From the NCBI RefSeq assembly GCF_023078835.1, contig NZ_CP090898.1, positions 932,045-996,044 of the forward strand: 64,000 nucleotides of DNA, read 5' to 3'. The notes beneath the pieces were generated by a model that was not told the origin of the DNA, searched no databases, and saw only the letters and a program-made list of their open reading frames with translations. How positions within the stretch are numbered: the first letter of the stretch is position 1; every line of letters starts with the position of its first letter. Positions 55,150 to 64,000 of this stretch are shown one piece after another. Both the position numbers and the translations under genes were made by a program. Origin of the DNA: Synechococcus sp. NB0720_010. Lineage in GTDB: Bacteria > Cyanobacteriota > Cyanobacteriia > PCC-6307 > Cyanobiaceae.

Positions 55150-55812
55150 TCAGCAATCCCAACGCCGCAGCAGGTTGCTGTAGCTGCGGCTGATGAGATC
55201 AAAGACCTCGTCTTTTCCCGTCCTCGAGAACAGTGCCCTGCGCGCGGTATCGAGCTCAAACAACAGCTCCCGCTGCTCCGCCTGGCGAATCCGGCTTTCA
55301 ATCCAGCCCACCAGCACATAGCGCTCCCCTGCCAAGACCGGCTCGACGCTGTGGAGTTCGGTGCTGGGATAAACCAAACCATGTCCCGCAGGCAGGCGGA
55401 AGCTCTCGCTTCCCCCAGGAGTCTCCAGCGTGAGGGCACCCCCGTCGTAGTCAGCAGGCGGGCTTAAAAAGACGGTGAACGAGAGGTCGCTCCGTCCTCC
55501 CTCCATCCAGGCGTTGTCGATGTGACGCCCATAGCCCTCGCCAGCGGTGCAAGGGCTGAACAGCAAGCTGTGGATCGAGCGCGGAAAGGCCGCAGCCTGA
55601 ACTAGGGGATGCGCGGCCAAGCGCGGTTCAATCGCAGCCACCAGCTCCCGGTGCAGCGGGCTGGAGCGATCCAACTGCTGATTGTTTTTCACCCCCCGGG
55701 CATGCCAACCCGCGCTCTCCTGCCCCGAGCGCCAGTCCGCGGCGCGGCGCAATCGCCCGCAAATCTGCGCTGCCTGTTCAGGAGACAACAGGGGCTCCAA
55801 TGAAAAGCGCAT
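55150..55812 (-). CDS. PiuC-type Fe(II)/2-oxoglutarate-dependent dioxygenase (PKHD-type)
   Basis: A 220-residue oxygenase from ATG 55812 (MRFSLEPLLSPEQAAQICGR). The double-stranded beta-helix motif has the metal ligands HxD in GRHIDNAW and the distal His in TELHSVEPVLAGERYVLVGW, with the 2-OG binding Arg in GERYVL. It matches PiuC/YbiX, found near iron-uptake genes in many bacteria. The open frame to 56223 is a shadow of the divergent oxidase gene. The hydroxylated substrate is unknown. Confidence 0.88.
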   Translation of the reverse strand: MRFSLEPLLSPEQAAQICGRLRRAADWRSGQESAGWHARGVKNNQQLDRSSPLHRELVAAIEPRLAAHPLVQAAAFPRSIHSLLFSPCTAGEGYGRHIDNAWMEGGRSDLSFTVFLSPPADYDGGALTLETPGGSESFRLPAGHGLVYPSTELHSVEPVLAGERYVLVGWIESRIRQAEQRELLFELDTARRALFSRTGKDEVFDLISRSYSNLLRRWDC

Positions 55813-55834
55813 CGCGTGACGACAGCAGCGACTG

Positions 55835-56830
55835 ATGCATGATCGAGCAAGCCGCGCCGATGCGCTGGATCCCTCTCTCGCGACGGGTTGGTCACGCCGG
55901 CGCCTCCTGCAGCTGGGAACCCTGGTGATCGGCTGCGGAACGCTCGCTGGCCTTGGCTTGAAGTCTTCGGCGCAAGCGAAGCAGGAACCCGTCCCGCCGT
56001 TTGATCCCACCGAGGCCCTACGGGCGTTCAACCGCGGGACTCGCATCGAGGAAAACGGACGCAGCATCAGGGTCTTTGAGGTGGAAGCGCAAAGCACCAC
56101 GGTCCCCCTTGGAGCGGGCGTGTTGTTTCGGGCCTGGACCCTCGAGGGCCGCATCCCTGGACCGACCCTGCGGGCCCAACAGGGCGAGCGGATCCGGGTG
56201 GTGTTCCGCAATGGAGACAGCACCTCCCACAGCCTTCACTTCCACGGGGTCCATCCAGCGGCCATGGATGGGATCGAGCCGGTGCGCCAAGGGCGCAGCA
56301 CGATCTATGAATTCGACCTGGATGAGGCCGGGCTATTCCCTTATCACTGCCACATCGCCCCAGTCACCCGGCATGTGGGCAAAGGTCTCTTTGGCCTGCT
56401 GCTGGTGGACCCCATCGTTGCGAGAGCACCAGCCGATGAACTCGTGCTGGTCATGCATGGCTACGACCTCAACAACGACGGGCAAAACGAGCTCTATGCC
56501 TTCAACGGGCTACCTGACTGGTATCACCATCACCCCATCCAGATCCAACAGGGACACCTCGTGCGCCTCTTTCTGTTGAACATGACCGAACTGGAAGCGC
56601 CGTTGACCTTCCACATTCACGCCAACAGCTTTGATGTCCTCCGCTCAGGATTTCGTGAGCGAACCGATGTGGTGACGCTTGGAATCGCGGAACGCCAAAT
56701 TCTCGAATTCCGCTATCCCTTCTCAGGGCGCTACATGTTCCATCCCCATCAAGATCAAATCGCTGAGCGGGGCTGCATGGGACTGTTTGAGGTGACCCCT
56801 GCACGGGATCGCCAACCCAGTGCCATTTGA
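55835..56830 (+). CDS. Two-domain multicopper oxidase with Tat-type signal
   Basis: A 331-residue exported oxidase. The N-terminus has a Tat-like signal (SRRRLLQLGTLVIGCGTL). Four copper motifs are visible: SHSLHFHGVHP (HxH), FPYHCHIAPVTRHVGKGLFG (type 1 and type 3 ligands), APLTFHIHANSF and YMFHPHQDQIAERGCMGLFE. The two-cupredoxin layout is that of small laccases and copper nitrite reductase relatives; oxidation of Fe(II), Mn or Cu(I) is plausible. Its start lies 22 bases from the divergent dioxygenase start. Confidence 0.88.
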   Translation: MHDRASRADALDPSLATGWSRRRLLQLGTLVIGCGTLAGLGLKSSAQAKQEPVPPFDPTEALRAFNRGTRIEENGRSIRVFEVEAQSTTVPLGAGVLFRAWTLEGRIPGPTLRAQQGERIRVVFRNGDSTSHSLHFHGVHPAAMDGIEPVRQGRSTIYEFDLDEAGLFPYHCHIAPVTRHVGKGLFGLLLVDPIVARAPADELVLVMHGYDLNNDGQNELYAFNGLPDWYHHHPIQIQQGHLVRLFLLNMTELEAPLTFHIHANSFDVLRSGFRERTDVVTLGIAERQILEFRYPFSGRYMFHPHQDQIAERGCMGLFEVTPARDRQPSAI

Positions 56831-56904
56831 TACGACCTGGCGTGACCTGAGGGCCTCGACAAGGGGCCGCAGGACGACAAAGTCGGTGCTCAACCTGGCG
56901 CGAC

Positions 56905-57678
56905 ATGGCCGCTCCCCGCAAAGCCCTTGAGCTGTTTCTCAGCCTCAGCATGAGCACTGGGGCGGTGCTGGCACCCTTCAGCCCAGCGCTGGCCGCCCCC
57001 GCTGACCACCATGGCCACAGCACCAGCCTGGGAGAGGGGGGTGAAGGCGGTGAAGGGGAGCGCACCATCGACTCCGAGCTCGATCTGCTGGTGGTCCTCG
57101 AGCAGATGCGCGGTCACCTGCTCATCGCCGAAGAACTGCTGGCCAGCAACGACCCCAGCGGGGCTGAGCCCCATGTGGGACACCCAGTGGACGAGCTCTA
57201 TGGCGCCGTGGAGTCCCCCTTGCAGGAGCGGCAGATCCCGAGCTTCAAATCCCAGCTCGAGGACCTGCGCCAGCAGGTGCGGCTCAATCCTGAGCCAGCT
57301 CTGGTCAAGGCAAAGCTCGGCACTGCGCGCCAAGGGATTCAACAGGCGGAACGGGCCCTTGCGCCGGCACCCCTCAGTAGCCCCCAGGCGATCGCTGTTG
57401 CTCGCGCCCTGGCCGCTGTCGCCGCCTCGGAATACACCGCCGCAGAAGCGGGGGGCCAGATCGTCGAGACGATCGAATACCAAGATGCCCGCGGTTTTCT
57501 GCTGGCTGCCTCCGCCGTCATCCAAGCGGCCCTGGCGCAACCCAATACGGAGCGCTCAACGCTGATCCAGGCCCAAACCACCCTGCAAGCGATGTTGCAG
57601 GCCCTGCCCAGTGCCACCCCGCCGCAACGGGTCGGCGTGAGCCCCCTCCAGCTGCAAAGCCTCGCGGGCCAACTCTGA
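56905..57678 (+). CDS. Hypothetical exported protein with His/Gly-rich N-terminus
   Basis: A 257-residue protein with a signal peptide (LELFLSLSMSTGAVLAPFSP, cleavage near ALAAPA). A possible metal-binding patch (ADHHGHSTSLGEGGEGGEGE) comes next, then a long helical domain of about 200 residues (ELDLLVVLEQMRGHLLIAEE). No family was recognised. It lies between the multicopper oxidase and the porin in the same orientation, 8 bases before the porin, so a metal-binding role is a reasonable guess. Confidence 0.65.
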   Translation: MAAPRKALELFLSLSMSTGAVLAPFSPALAAPADHHGHSTSLGEGGEGGEGERTIDSELDLLVVLEQMRGHLLIAEELLASNDPSGAEPHVGHPVDELYGAVESPLQERQIPSFKSQLEDLRQQVRLNPEPALVKAKLGTARQGIQQAERALAPAPLSSPQAIAVARALAAVAASEYTAAEAGGQIVETIEYQDARGFLLAASAVIQAALAQPNTERSTLIQAQTTLQAMLQALPSATPPQRVGVSPLQLQSLAGQL

Positions 57679-57685
57679 CCCTGCC

Positions 57686-59290
57686 ATGACGATGATCACG
57701 CGGCTGAGTCCGCTCCTCCTGGCTGGCCTTTTGGGACTGAGCCAGCCCAGCCCCGCGGCGGAGCAGGAACGGGTCAACACGCTGAGCCAGTTCTCCGATC
57801 TTCAACCCAGCGATTGGGCCTATCAAGCACTCAGCAACCTGATCGAGCACTACGGCTGCGTCGCCGGCTACCCCAACGGCAACTTCAGCGGGACGCAGGC
57901 ACTGAGCCGCTACGAGGCCGCCGCCCTGCTGAACACCTGTCTCGATCGAATCACAGAGGTCACAGATCAACTCAAGCGACTGACGAAGGACTTCGAGCGG
58001 GAGCTGGCCGTCTTACGAGGCCGGGTCGATGCCCTTGACGCCAAGGTGGGCGTGCTGGAGGCCAGCCAGTTCTCCACCACCACCAAACTCTCCGGCCTGG
58101 CGGTCTTCGTGGTCGGTGGCAACCAGTTCTATGGCAATGCCCAAAGCCGGAACGTGAGCCGCTGCCCCGAAACCCTGGACGTCGAAAAACAAAACGACGA
58201 CCCCCAGTTCCTGCAGTACGGCATTGAACAATCCAGGCGCTGCTTCGGCGCCGCCTCCTTCAACTACGAACTCGAGCTGTACTCCGACACGAGCTTCAGC
58301 GGCAAGGACCTGCTGCGCCTGGTGATGCGGACCGGAAACTTCACGCTCTCCAGCAATAGTTTTGGAGGCCCCTTCCCCGCACCGACCCACCTCTCGCAAC
58401 TGGAGGTGGCCTTCCAAGAGATCGGGAAGCCCAACGAGATCTCAATCGACCGGCTCTTCTATCAATTCCCTGCCGGCGACTTCACCGTCTCACTCGGTGG
58501 GCGCATCGGCCAGGACGACATGCTGGCCATCTGGCCCAGCGTCTACCCCAGCCAGACAGTTCTCGATGTCACCAGCGTCAACGGTGCACCCGAGGCCTAC
58601 AACAAGAACCTCGGCACCGGGGCGGGACTCTGGTGGCAGAAGGATGGATGGTCCGTCAGTGCGAACTACGTCGCGGACCGCGGCGGCCTGGGCGATCCAG
58701 CCATGGGCGGCATCGCCACCGCGGGATCTGGCGGAACCGGCACGGTCCAGGTCGGCTACGGCCGCGATCGCTTTGGCCTGGCGGCGATCTACTCCCTCCT
58801 CCAGAACCAAACACCCTGGATTGGCTACAGCACCAACTTCGTGACTGAAAGCCAGCTCCACCATGCCGGCAGCACAGCGGCCTATGGCCTCAGTGGCTAT
58901 TGGGTCCCCGCCCAAGACGGCTGGATCCCGTCGGTGAGTGCCGGCTTCGGCCTCAACACCACGACCTATGCCGCCGATGTCGAGCGCGACGGACTCGCCA
59001 AGAACAGCCGCTCCTGGACCGTCGGGCTCCAGTGGACCAATGCCTTCGTGCAAGGCAACAGCGCCGGCATGGCGGTGGGACAGGCCACCTATGCCACCAG
59101 CCTCTATGGGGACCTGGGCGCCAACGACGCCAACTACGTCTGGGAGTGGTGGTACGCCTTCCAGGTCAGCGACAACCTGGCGGTGACGCCGGCGCTCTTC
59201 TACCTGAGCCGGCCGCAGGGAGCCAATACCCCGAGCGGCGAGAGCTTCAACCAGCTCGGGGCCCTGGTCAAAACCACCTTCCGCTTCTGA
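57686..59290 (+). CDS. SLH-domain OprB-family porin (iron-uptake-porin type)
   Basis: A 534-residue outer-membrane protein. The signal peptide is followed by one SLH domain (about residues 36-95: FSDLQPSDWAYQALSNLIEH, GYPNGNFSGTQALSRYEAAA) that binds peptidoglycan, then a short coiled coil (residues about 95-125). A C-terminal beta-barrel follows with many aromatic strand ends, finishing in LVKTTFRF with the C-terminal Phe of outer-membrane barrels. It resembles SomA/SomB of Synechococcus. The preceding small exported gene is close enough to be cotranscribed. Confidence 0.92.
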   Translation: MTMITRLSPLLLAGLLGLSQPSPAAEQERVNTLSQFSDLQPSDWAYQALSNLIEHYGCVAGYPNGNFSGTQALSRYEAAALLNTCLDRITEVTDQLKRLTKDFERELAVLRGRVDALDAKVGVLEASQFSTTTKLSGLAVFVVGGNQFYGNAQSRNVSRCPETLDVEKQNDDPQFLQYGIEQSRRCFGAASFNYELELYSDTSFSGKDLLRLVMRTGNFTLSSNSFGGPFPAPTHLSQLEVAFQEIGKPNEISIDRLFYQFPAGDFTVSLGGRIGQDDMLAIWPSVYPSQTVLDVTSVNGAPEAYNKNLGTGAGLWWQKDGWSVSANYVADRGGLGDPAMGGIATAGSGGTGTVQVGYGRDRFGLAAIYSLLQNQTPWIGYSTNFVTESQLHHAGSTAAYGLSGYWVPAQDGWIPSVSAGFGLNTTTYAADVERDGLAKNSRSWTVGLQWTNAFVQGNSAGMAVGQATYATSLYGDLGANDANYVWEWWYAFQVSDNLAVTPALFYLSRPQGANTPSGESFNQLGALVKTTFRF

Positions 59291-59293
59291 GCC

Positions 59294-60028
59294 CTAGGCG
59301 ATCAGTTGCAGCAGCCCCATCTGGCCGCCGGCCAGGAGTTGATGCCGCGCGTGGCTGAAGCCAGCCTCGATGGCCAAACGCTCCTGCTGGGGGCCGGTGG
59401 GGAAGCGCGCCAGGCTGTCCTCCAGGTAGGCGTACTGGGCCTCCAGGCCAGCGCGTTTCGCCAGGGGCACCACCAACTGACGCAGGTACACGCGCTGGAA
59501 CTGGGCCGTCAGTCCCTGGGGATTCAAGGCGCGGTTGAAATCGAGCACCGCAGCGCGACCACCGGGACGGAGCAAGCGCCGCAGTTCCTGGAGACCAGCG
59601 GCGGGGTCCGCCAGGTTGCGCAGGCCGTAGGCCATCACAGCACCGTCAGCCCAGGCGTCGGACAGCTCGGTGGCCTGGGCATCGGCCTGGCGGAACTCCA
59701 GGGGTAGCCAGGGGCAACGGGAGGCCCGGCGCCGGGCCTGCTCCAGGGGCGCCGCCGCCGCATCCAACCCCAGGACCAAGCCCGCGGGGCGCACCTTCTC
59801 GGCGAGCAGCAGCGCGAGATCCCCCGTCCCGCAGCAGAGGTCCAGCAAGCGCTGCCCCGGGGCTGGCTGCAGCCAAGCCACGGCCTGACGCTTCCAGAGG
59901 CGATGGAGCCCCAGGCTCAACAGGTCATTCAGCCGGTCGTACTGCGGAGCGATCCGGTCGAACAACTCGCGCACCGCCTCGGGATTGCCAGGCGGGATGG
60001 CAGCGAAGGACTCAGGGCTCGGCGGCAT
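59294..60028 (-). CDS. menG: 2-phytyl-1,4-naphthoquinone / demethylmenaquinone methyltransferase
   Basis: SAM-dependent UbiE/MenG methyltransferase, which in cyanobacteria makes phylloquinone for photosystem I. It starts at ATG 60028 (MPPSPESFAAIPPGNPEAVR), giving 244 residues. Motifs are the UbiE block FDRIAPQYDRLNDLLSLGLH, RLLDLCCGTGDLALLL and AYGLRNLADPAAGLQELRRL. The start overlaps the upstream membrane gene by 17 bases; an alternative start would lengthen the N-terminus. Confidence 0.93.
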   Translation of the reverse strand: MPPSPESFAAIPPGNPEAVRELFDRIAPQYDRLNDLLSLGLHRLWKRQAVAWLQPAPGQRLLDLCCGTGDLALLLAEKVRPAGLVLGLDAAAAPLEQARRRASRCPWLPLEFRQADAQATELSDAWADGAVMAYGLRNLADPAAGLQELRRLLRPGGRAAVLDFNRALNPQGLTAQFQRVYLRQLVVPLAKRAGLEAQYAYLEDSLARFPTGPQQERLAIEAGFSHARHQLLAGGQMGLLQLIA

Positions 60029-60329
60029 CCCAAGGCAGCGAGATCGAGTCGAGACTGACACCCGCCGCCATTAACTCGGACTCATTCGTTTCAAGGGCCG
60101 AGAGATAACCCTGGGCCTCCAGACGCTCTGCACTGGTGAAGGTCATGACCATCACCGTCGCCAGACCAATGGCCGCGGAGCAGACCATGCAGCCCGCCAA
60201 CATCAAGGAGAATTCCTTGCGATCACTGGCGGCCTGCATCAACTGCAGGGCCCAGGCCACCATCACGATCACCACGAGCACGATGGCTCCGGCCAGCACT
60301 GGGGAATGGCTCTGATCGAGGGCCAGCAC
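60012..60329 (-). CDS. Conserved cyanobacterial membrane protein
   Basis: A 105-residue protein starting at GTG 60329. It has two predicted membrane segments (VLAGAIVLVVIVMVAWALQL, MLAGCMVCSAAIGLATVMVM) and an acidic C-terminal part (NESELMAAGVSLDSISLPWD). No domain was named. It overlaps menG downstream and follows hisF with a 40-base gap. Confidence 0.65.
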   Translation of the reverse strand: MLALDQSHSPVLAGAIVLVVIVMVAWALQLMQAASDRKEFSLMLAGCMVCSAAIGLATVMVMTFTSAERLEAQGYLSALETNESELMAAGVSLDSISLPWDAAEP

Positions 60330-60368
60330 TGGTGCGCGAGGGAAAGCTGAGCGGATTGTAACGGCGGG

Positions 60369-61160
60369 TTAAGCGGCGCGCGACCCGGCCTCCAGCGGCC
60401 GAATGTTCAGGCCCCGGCCGAGCAGGTCGGTCTTGATCTGCTCCACCGTCAGCACCCCGTCATGGAGCAGAGACGCCAACAGAGCGGCAGAGGCATGGCC
60501 ACCGCCTGGTGAGGTATCGAGGGCCTGGGCGATGTGGTCGATGCAGCCGGCGCCGCCGCTGGCAATCACCGGCACATCCACGGCATCGGAGACCGCCCGG
60601 GTGAGGTTCAGCTCGTAGCCCGCCTGGGTGCCATCCCCATCCATCGAGGTCAACAGAATCTCCCCGGCGCCCAGCTCCACCACGCGGCGCGCCCAGGCGA
60701 CCGCATCGAGCCCCGTGTTCTCGCGGCCACCTTTGACATAGACGTCCCAGCCGTCCTCACGGCGACGGGCGTCGATCGCCACAACGATGCACTGGCAGCC
60801 AAAGCGTTCCGCGCCACGGGCCACCAGCTCCGGATCCCGCACGGCCGAGGAATTGAGGCTGACCTTGTCGGCCCCTGCCCGCAGCAGTTCAGTGATGCCC
60901 TCCACAGAACTGATGCCTCCACCCACGGTGAAGGGGATCGTCACCGCCTCGGCAGTGCGCCGCACCAGATCCACCAGGGTGGCCCGCCCCTGGTGGCTGG
61001 CGGCGATGTCGAGAAAGACCAACTCATCGGCCCCGGAGGCGCTGTAGCGGCAGGCCAGCTCGACGGGATCACCGGCATCGCGCAGGCCAACAAAGTTCAC
61101 CCCCTTCACCACCCGACCGTCGGCCACATCCAGGCAGGGAATGATCCGTTTGGCGACCAT
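60369..61160 (-). CDS. hisF: Imidazole glycerol phosphate synthase subunit HisF
   Basis: Cyclase subunit of histidine biosynthesis, joined with HisH. The 263-residue TIM barrel shows the catalytic aspartates in [16 protein letters not shown] and [20 protein letters not shown], plus [19 protein letters not shown] and [10 protein letters not shown]. It begins at ATG 61160, divergent from the DUF2862 gene. Confidence 0.97.
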   Translation of the reverse strand: MVAKRIIPCLDVADGRVVKGVNFVGLRDAGDPVELACRYSASGADELVFLDIAASHQGRATLVDLVRRTAEAVTIPFTVGGGISSVEGITELLRAGADKVSLNSSAVRDPELVARGAERFGCQCIVVAIDARRREDGWDVYVKGGRENTGLDAVAWARRVVELGAGEILLTSMDGDGTQAGYELNLTRAVSDAVDVPVIASGGAGCIDHIAQALDTSPGGGHASAALLASLLHDGVLTVEQIKTDLLGRGLNIRPLEAGSRAA

Positions 61161-61214
61161 GGGGGCAAGGCTTGCAGCGGGTTAGCCTGGCGCCACTTTT
61201 TCGTCGCGCCGGAC

Positions 61215-61427
61215 ATGTCCCAGGCTGCCATCACCGTCGGCTCGAAGGTGCGGGTCACCCGGGTGCGCGATCGCATCCCCGCCGACTTGGTTTCCGCCCT
61301 GCAGAGCGATGCCACCGGCACCGTCAAGGACTTCAAGGTGACCGATGGCAAGGGCATCGGCGTGGTGGTTGAGCTGAGCAACGGCACCACCACCTGGTTC
61401 TTCGACGACGAAATCACCGCCGCCTGA
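61215..61427 (+). CDS. DUF2862 family small protein
   Basis: A 70-residue protein from ATG 61215 (MSQAAITVGSKVRVTRVRDR). It is a compact beta-rich SH3-like sequence (GTVKDFKVTDGKGIGVVVEL, then TTWFFDDEI). I recognise it as the cyanobacterial DUF2862 type, often found near chlG; its role is unknown. The frame is open upstream to 60534, but that is a shadow of hisF. chlG starts 10 bases downstream. Confidence 0.75.
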   Translation: MSQAAITVGSKVRVTRVRDRIPADLVSALQSDATGTVKDFKVTDGKGIGVVVELSNGTTTWFFDDEITAA

Positions 61428-61437
61428 CGCCCCTTTC

Positions 61438-62421
61438 GTGAGCGAATCCCCCAACCCCACCGCCGCCACTGGTGGCGGTGCCCGGCAACTGCTGGGCATG
61501 AAAGGTGCCAGCGGCACCACCAACATCTGGAAGATCCGGCTTCAGCTGATGAAGCCCGTCACCTGGATTCCCTTGATCTGGGGGGTTCTCTGCGGAGCCG
61601 CGGCCTCAGGCAACTTCCACTGGAGCATCTCTGAGGTCGGTGCCTCGATCGCCTGCATGGTGATGAGCGGCCCGCTGCTGGCTGGGTTCACCCAGACCAT
61701 CAACGACTACTACGACCGCGAGATCGACGCGATCAACGAGCCCTACCGGCCGATTCCCTCCGGAGCGATCCCCCTCTGGCAGGTCAAGGCGCAGATCTGG
61801 GTGCTGCTGCTGGCCGGACTCGGCGTGGCCTACGGCCTCGATCGTTGGGCCAACCACGACACCCCCGTGCTCTTCCTCCTGGCTCTGGGGGGCTCGTTTG
61901 TCAGTTACATCTATTCGGCTCCCCCGCTGAAGCTCAAGCAGAACGGCTGGCTGGGGAACTACGCCCTGGGCGCGAGCTATATCGCCCTGCCCTGGTGGGC
62001 CGGCCAGGCCCTCTTTGGTCACCTGACCTGGACCACTGCGTTCCTGACCCTGGCCTACTCCCTGGCGGGCTTGGGCATTGCCGTGGTGAACGACTTCAAG
62101 AGCGTCGAGGGAGATCGCGCCCTTGGTCTGCAATCGCTCCCCGTGGCCTTTGGCATCGAGAGGGCCAGCTGGATCAGCGCCGGAATGATCGATGTTTTTC
62201 AGCTGGCGATGGTGGCGGTGTTGATTGCCATCGGCCAACATTTCGCTGCCGTTCTGCTGGTGCTCTTGATCGTTCCTCAGATCACCTTCCAGGACATCTG
62301 GCTGCTGCGCGATCCGGTGGCCTTTGACGTGAAGTATCAAGCCAGCGCCCAGCCCTTCCTGGTGCTCGGCATGCTCGTCACCGCTCTGGCCATCGGCCAC
62401 AGCGACCTGGTGGTGATGTGA
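61438..62421 (+). CDS. chlG: Chlorophyll synthase (ChlG)
   Basis: Membrane prenyltransferase that esterifies chlorophyllide with phytyl (or geranylgeranyl) diphosphate. It starts at GTG 61438, giving 327 residues. The UbiA-type motif QTINDYYDREIDAINEPYRP carries the conserved aspartates, followed by IPSGAIPLWQ and about eight hydrophobic spans. The second motif region is VVNDFKSVEGDRALGLQSLP. This gene is diagnostic of an oxygenic phototroph. Confidence 0.96.
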   Translation: MSESPNPTAATGGGARQLLGMKGASGTTNIWKIRLQLMKPVTWIPLIWGVLCGAAASGNFHWSISEVGASIACMVMSGPLLAGFTQTINDYYDREIDAINEPYRPIPSGAIPLWQVKAQIWVLLLAGLGVAYGLDRWANHDTPVLFLLALGGSFVSYIYSAPPLKLKQNGWLGNYALGASYIALPWWAGQALFGHLTWTTAFLTLAYSLAGLGIAVVNDFKSVEGDRALGLQSLPVAFGIERASWISAGMIDVFQLAMVAVLIAIGQHFAAVLLVLLIVPQITFQDIWLLRDPVAFDVKYQASAQPFLVLGMLVTALAIGHSDLVVM

Positions 62422-64000
62422 AGCAGCGGCGCCGGCGGCAGCTGATCTCAGCCGGTCTCGTCGGAGCCGGTGCCGGCCTAGCGGTGGGGCTCACCCAGGC
62501 CGTCGTCACCCGCAGCGTCGACAGCCTGCTGCCGAATGTGCGTGGCGTCAGCAGCTACAACCGCCCTGGCACCTTGACCCTGCTGGCCAGCGATGGCCAG
62601 GTGATTCAAAAGCTCGGTCCGGCGACCCGCGAGAAGCTCGTCACCGGCCAGATGCCCCTGCTGGTGCAGCGGGCCTTCATCGCCGCTGAGGACCGCCGCT
62701 TCTACCAACACGACGGCATCGATCCAATCGGCATCAGCCGGGCGATGGTGCGCAACATCTCCAGTGGCTCGGTCGAAGAGGGTGCGAGCACCATCACCCA
62801 GCAGCTGGCGCGCACGGTCTTCCTCAGCCAAGACCGCACGATCATTCGCAAGCTCAAGGAAGCGCTGCTGGCCGGCAAGCTTGAGCGCCAGCTGAGCAAG
62901 GAGCAGATCCTTCAGCAGTACCTCAACTACGTCTATCTGGGCGCCGGGGCCTACGGGGTCTCGGATGCCGCCTGGATCTACTTCTCCAAAACGCCCTCCG
63001 AGCTGAACCTGCCTGAGGCGGCCCTGATTGCCGGACTACCGCCGGCCCCCTCGATCTATTCACCGCTGGTCAATCCCGACCTGGCCCTGCAGCGCCGAGC
63101 GATCGTGCTGCGGCGCATGCGCGAGGCCGGCTTCATCGATGACCTGCAGCTCGAGAACGCCAACAGCTCCCCCCTGTTGCTGAAGCCGGCGGAGCCGAAG
63201 TACTTCACCAGCCGCGCCCCCTACTTCACCAGCTGGGTCGCCCAGGAACTGCCCAACGTGCTCTCCAAGGAGCAACTCGAGGTGGGTGGCCTGACCATTC
63301 GCACCAGCTTGAACATCGACTGGCAGGAGAAGGCCCAAAGCACGATTAACCGCCACGCCCCCGGGGCGATGGAAGGGGCAGTTGTCTCGATGGAACCGGG
63401 GACCGGCTTGGTTCGCTCGATGGTGGGCGGCAAGGACTTCAACGCAAGCCAGTTCAACCGGGCCTCCCAAGCACTGCGCTCCCCCGGCTCGACGTTCAAG
63501 CTCTTCGTCTACCTAACGGCCCTGAAAGAGGGCATGAAGCCTGAGGACAAGATCACCGACCGCCAGGTTTGCTACGGCGGCTACTGCCCGAAAAACTTCA
63601 AGAACAAGTACTACGGGACCGTGCCGCTCTGGGTGGCACTGCAGAACTCGCTCAACACGGTCTCGGTCAGCCTGCTCAAGCAGGTGGGCTTCGACAAGGT
63701 GATCGCCACGGCCAACAGCCTTGGAATCACCAAGGAGCTGGGCCGCTTCTACCCGTTGGGGGTGGGCGCAACCGAGCAGACGATCCTGGACATGACGGCC
63801 GCCTATGCCGGCATCTTCAACCGCGGCGTCTACATCAAGCCGACGCCCTTTGAGGAGATCCTGGGCCCGGGCGGTGAACTGCTCTGGAGCCGACGCGTCA
63901 ACGGCGATCCCGGCAAGCGCGTGGTCCCAAGCGACATCGCCGACGCGATGCTTTGGATGCTGCAGAAGGTCGTCAGCGGCGGCACGGGCTATGGCGCGGT
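62418..64000 (+). CDS. Class A penicillin-binding protein (PBP1A-type), partial at the window edge
   Basis: A frame beginning with GTG 62418 (overlapping the chlG stop by 4 bases) and still open at the window edge, so it is partial. An N-terminal membrane anchor (LISAGLVGAGAGLAVGLTQA) comes first. The glycosyltransferase domain has AAEDRRFYQHDGIDPIGIS and GASTITQQLARTVFLSQDRT. The transpeptidase domain has the active-site SxxK in SPGSTFKLFVYLT and an SxN-like SLNTVSVSLL. The final KTG motif would lie beyond the window. Confidence 0.95.
   Translation, partial: MKQRRRRQLISAGLVGAGAGLAVGLTQAVVTRSVDSLLPNVRGVSSYNRPGTLTLLASDGQVIQKLGPATREKLVTGQMPLLVQRAFIAAEDRRFYQHDGIDPIGISRAMVRNISSGSVEEGASTITQQLARTVFLSQDRTIIRKLKEALLAGKLERQLSKEQILQQYLNYVYLGAGAYGVSDAAWIYFSKTPSELNLPEAALIAGLPPAPSIYSPLVNPDLALQRRAIVLRRMREAGFIDDLQLENANSSPLLLKPAEPKYFTSRAPYFTSWVAQELPNVLSKEQLEVGGLTIRTSLNIDWQEKAQSTINRHAPGAMEGAVVSMEPGTGLVRSMVGGKDFNASQFNRASQALRSPGSTFKLFVYLTALKEGMKPEDKITDRQVCYGGYCPKNFKNKYYGTVPLWVALQNSLNTVSVSLLKQVGFDKVIATANSLGITKELGRFYPLGVGATEQTILDMTAAYAGIFNRGVYIKPTPFEEILGPGGELLWSRRVNGDPGKRVVPSDIADAMLWMLQKVVSGGTGYGA

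Overview
The window looks like a chromosome segment of a GC-rich picocyanobacterium of the Synechococcus/Cyanobium (alpha-cyanobacterial) lineage. The evidence is chlorophyll synthase (chlG), the cyanobacterial clpR-clpP3 pair, a phytyl-naphthoquinone methyltransferase, an SLH-OprB outer-membrane porin, a photorespiratory-type glycerate kinase, and several small conserved cyanobacterial proteins. Species cannot be named from this alone.

Core region 1 (1-30.9 kb) is compact housekeeping DNA. It covers peptidoglycan synthesis and division (murE, murA, ddl, ftsQ, ftsZ, with a class A PBP at the far right edge of the window), translation and RNA (rpsD, three tRNAs, miaB, a TrmH-type methyltransferase, the SRP RNA), amino-acid and cofactor synthesis (trpC, argD, folC, panB, ilvC, cbiB, a HemW-like protein), lpdA, the ClpR/ClpP3 protease core and polysaccharide glycosyltransferases. 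Less ordinary here are a translationally coupled DUF4359 / cytosine-deaminase-like / FAD-oxidase operon and a DUF1611 (DgcN-like) plus enolase-superfamily epimerase (DgcA-like) pair that may handle D-glutamate.

A genomic island of about 20 kb (about 30.88-50.84 kb) interrupts the core next to a tRNA-Ser(CGA) gene. Its boundaries are a 13-bp copy of the tRNA 3' end at the left and a nearly perfect 33-bp direct repeat just inside both ends. It carries a complete tyrosine integrase beside the tRNA, the broken C-terminal half of a second, P4-type integrase, an AlpA-like regulator, a DUF3987 replication-type protein whose upstream region holds six GCGACA boxes, and a type I restriction-modification operon (two small genes, hsdM, hsdS, a DUF4268 gene, hsdR). 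It also holds a group of unrecognised genes. The most distinctive is a minus-strand four-gene cassette (42.87-45.70 kb) with a membrane protein, an acidic small protein, a 608-residue protein containing a lipoyl/biotinyl-like domain without the modifiable lysine, and a 53-residue ribbon-helix-helix protein. This cassette and the neighbouring orphans are visibly more AT-rich than the chromosome.

Core region 2 (50.8-64 kb) resumes with comEC, glyQ, glycerate kinase, a likely metal-related group (PiuC-like 2OG-Fe dioxygenase, two-domain multicopper oxidase, His-rich secreted protein, SLH porin), menG, hisF, a DUF2862 protein, chlG and the start of a class A penicillin-binding protein that runs off the window.
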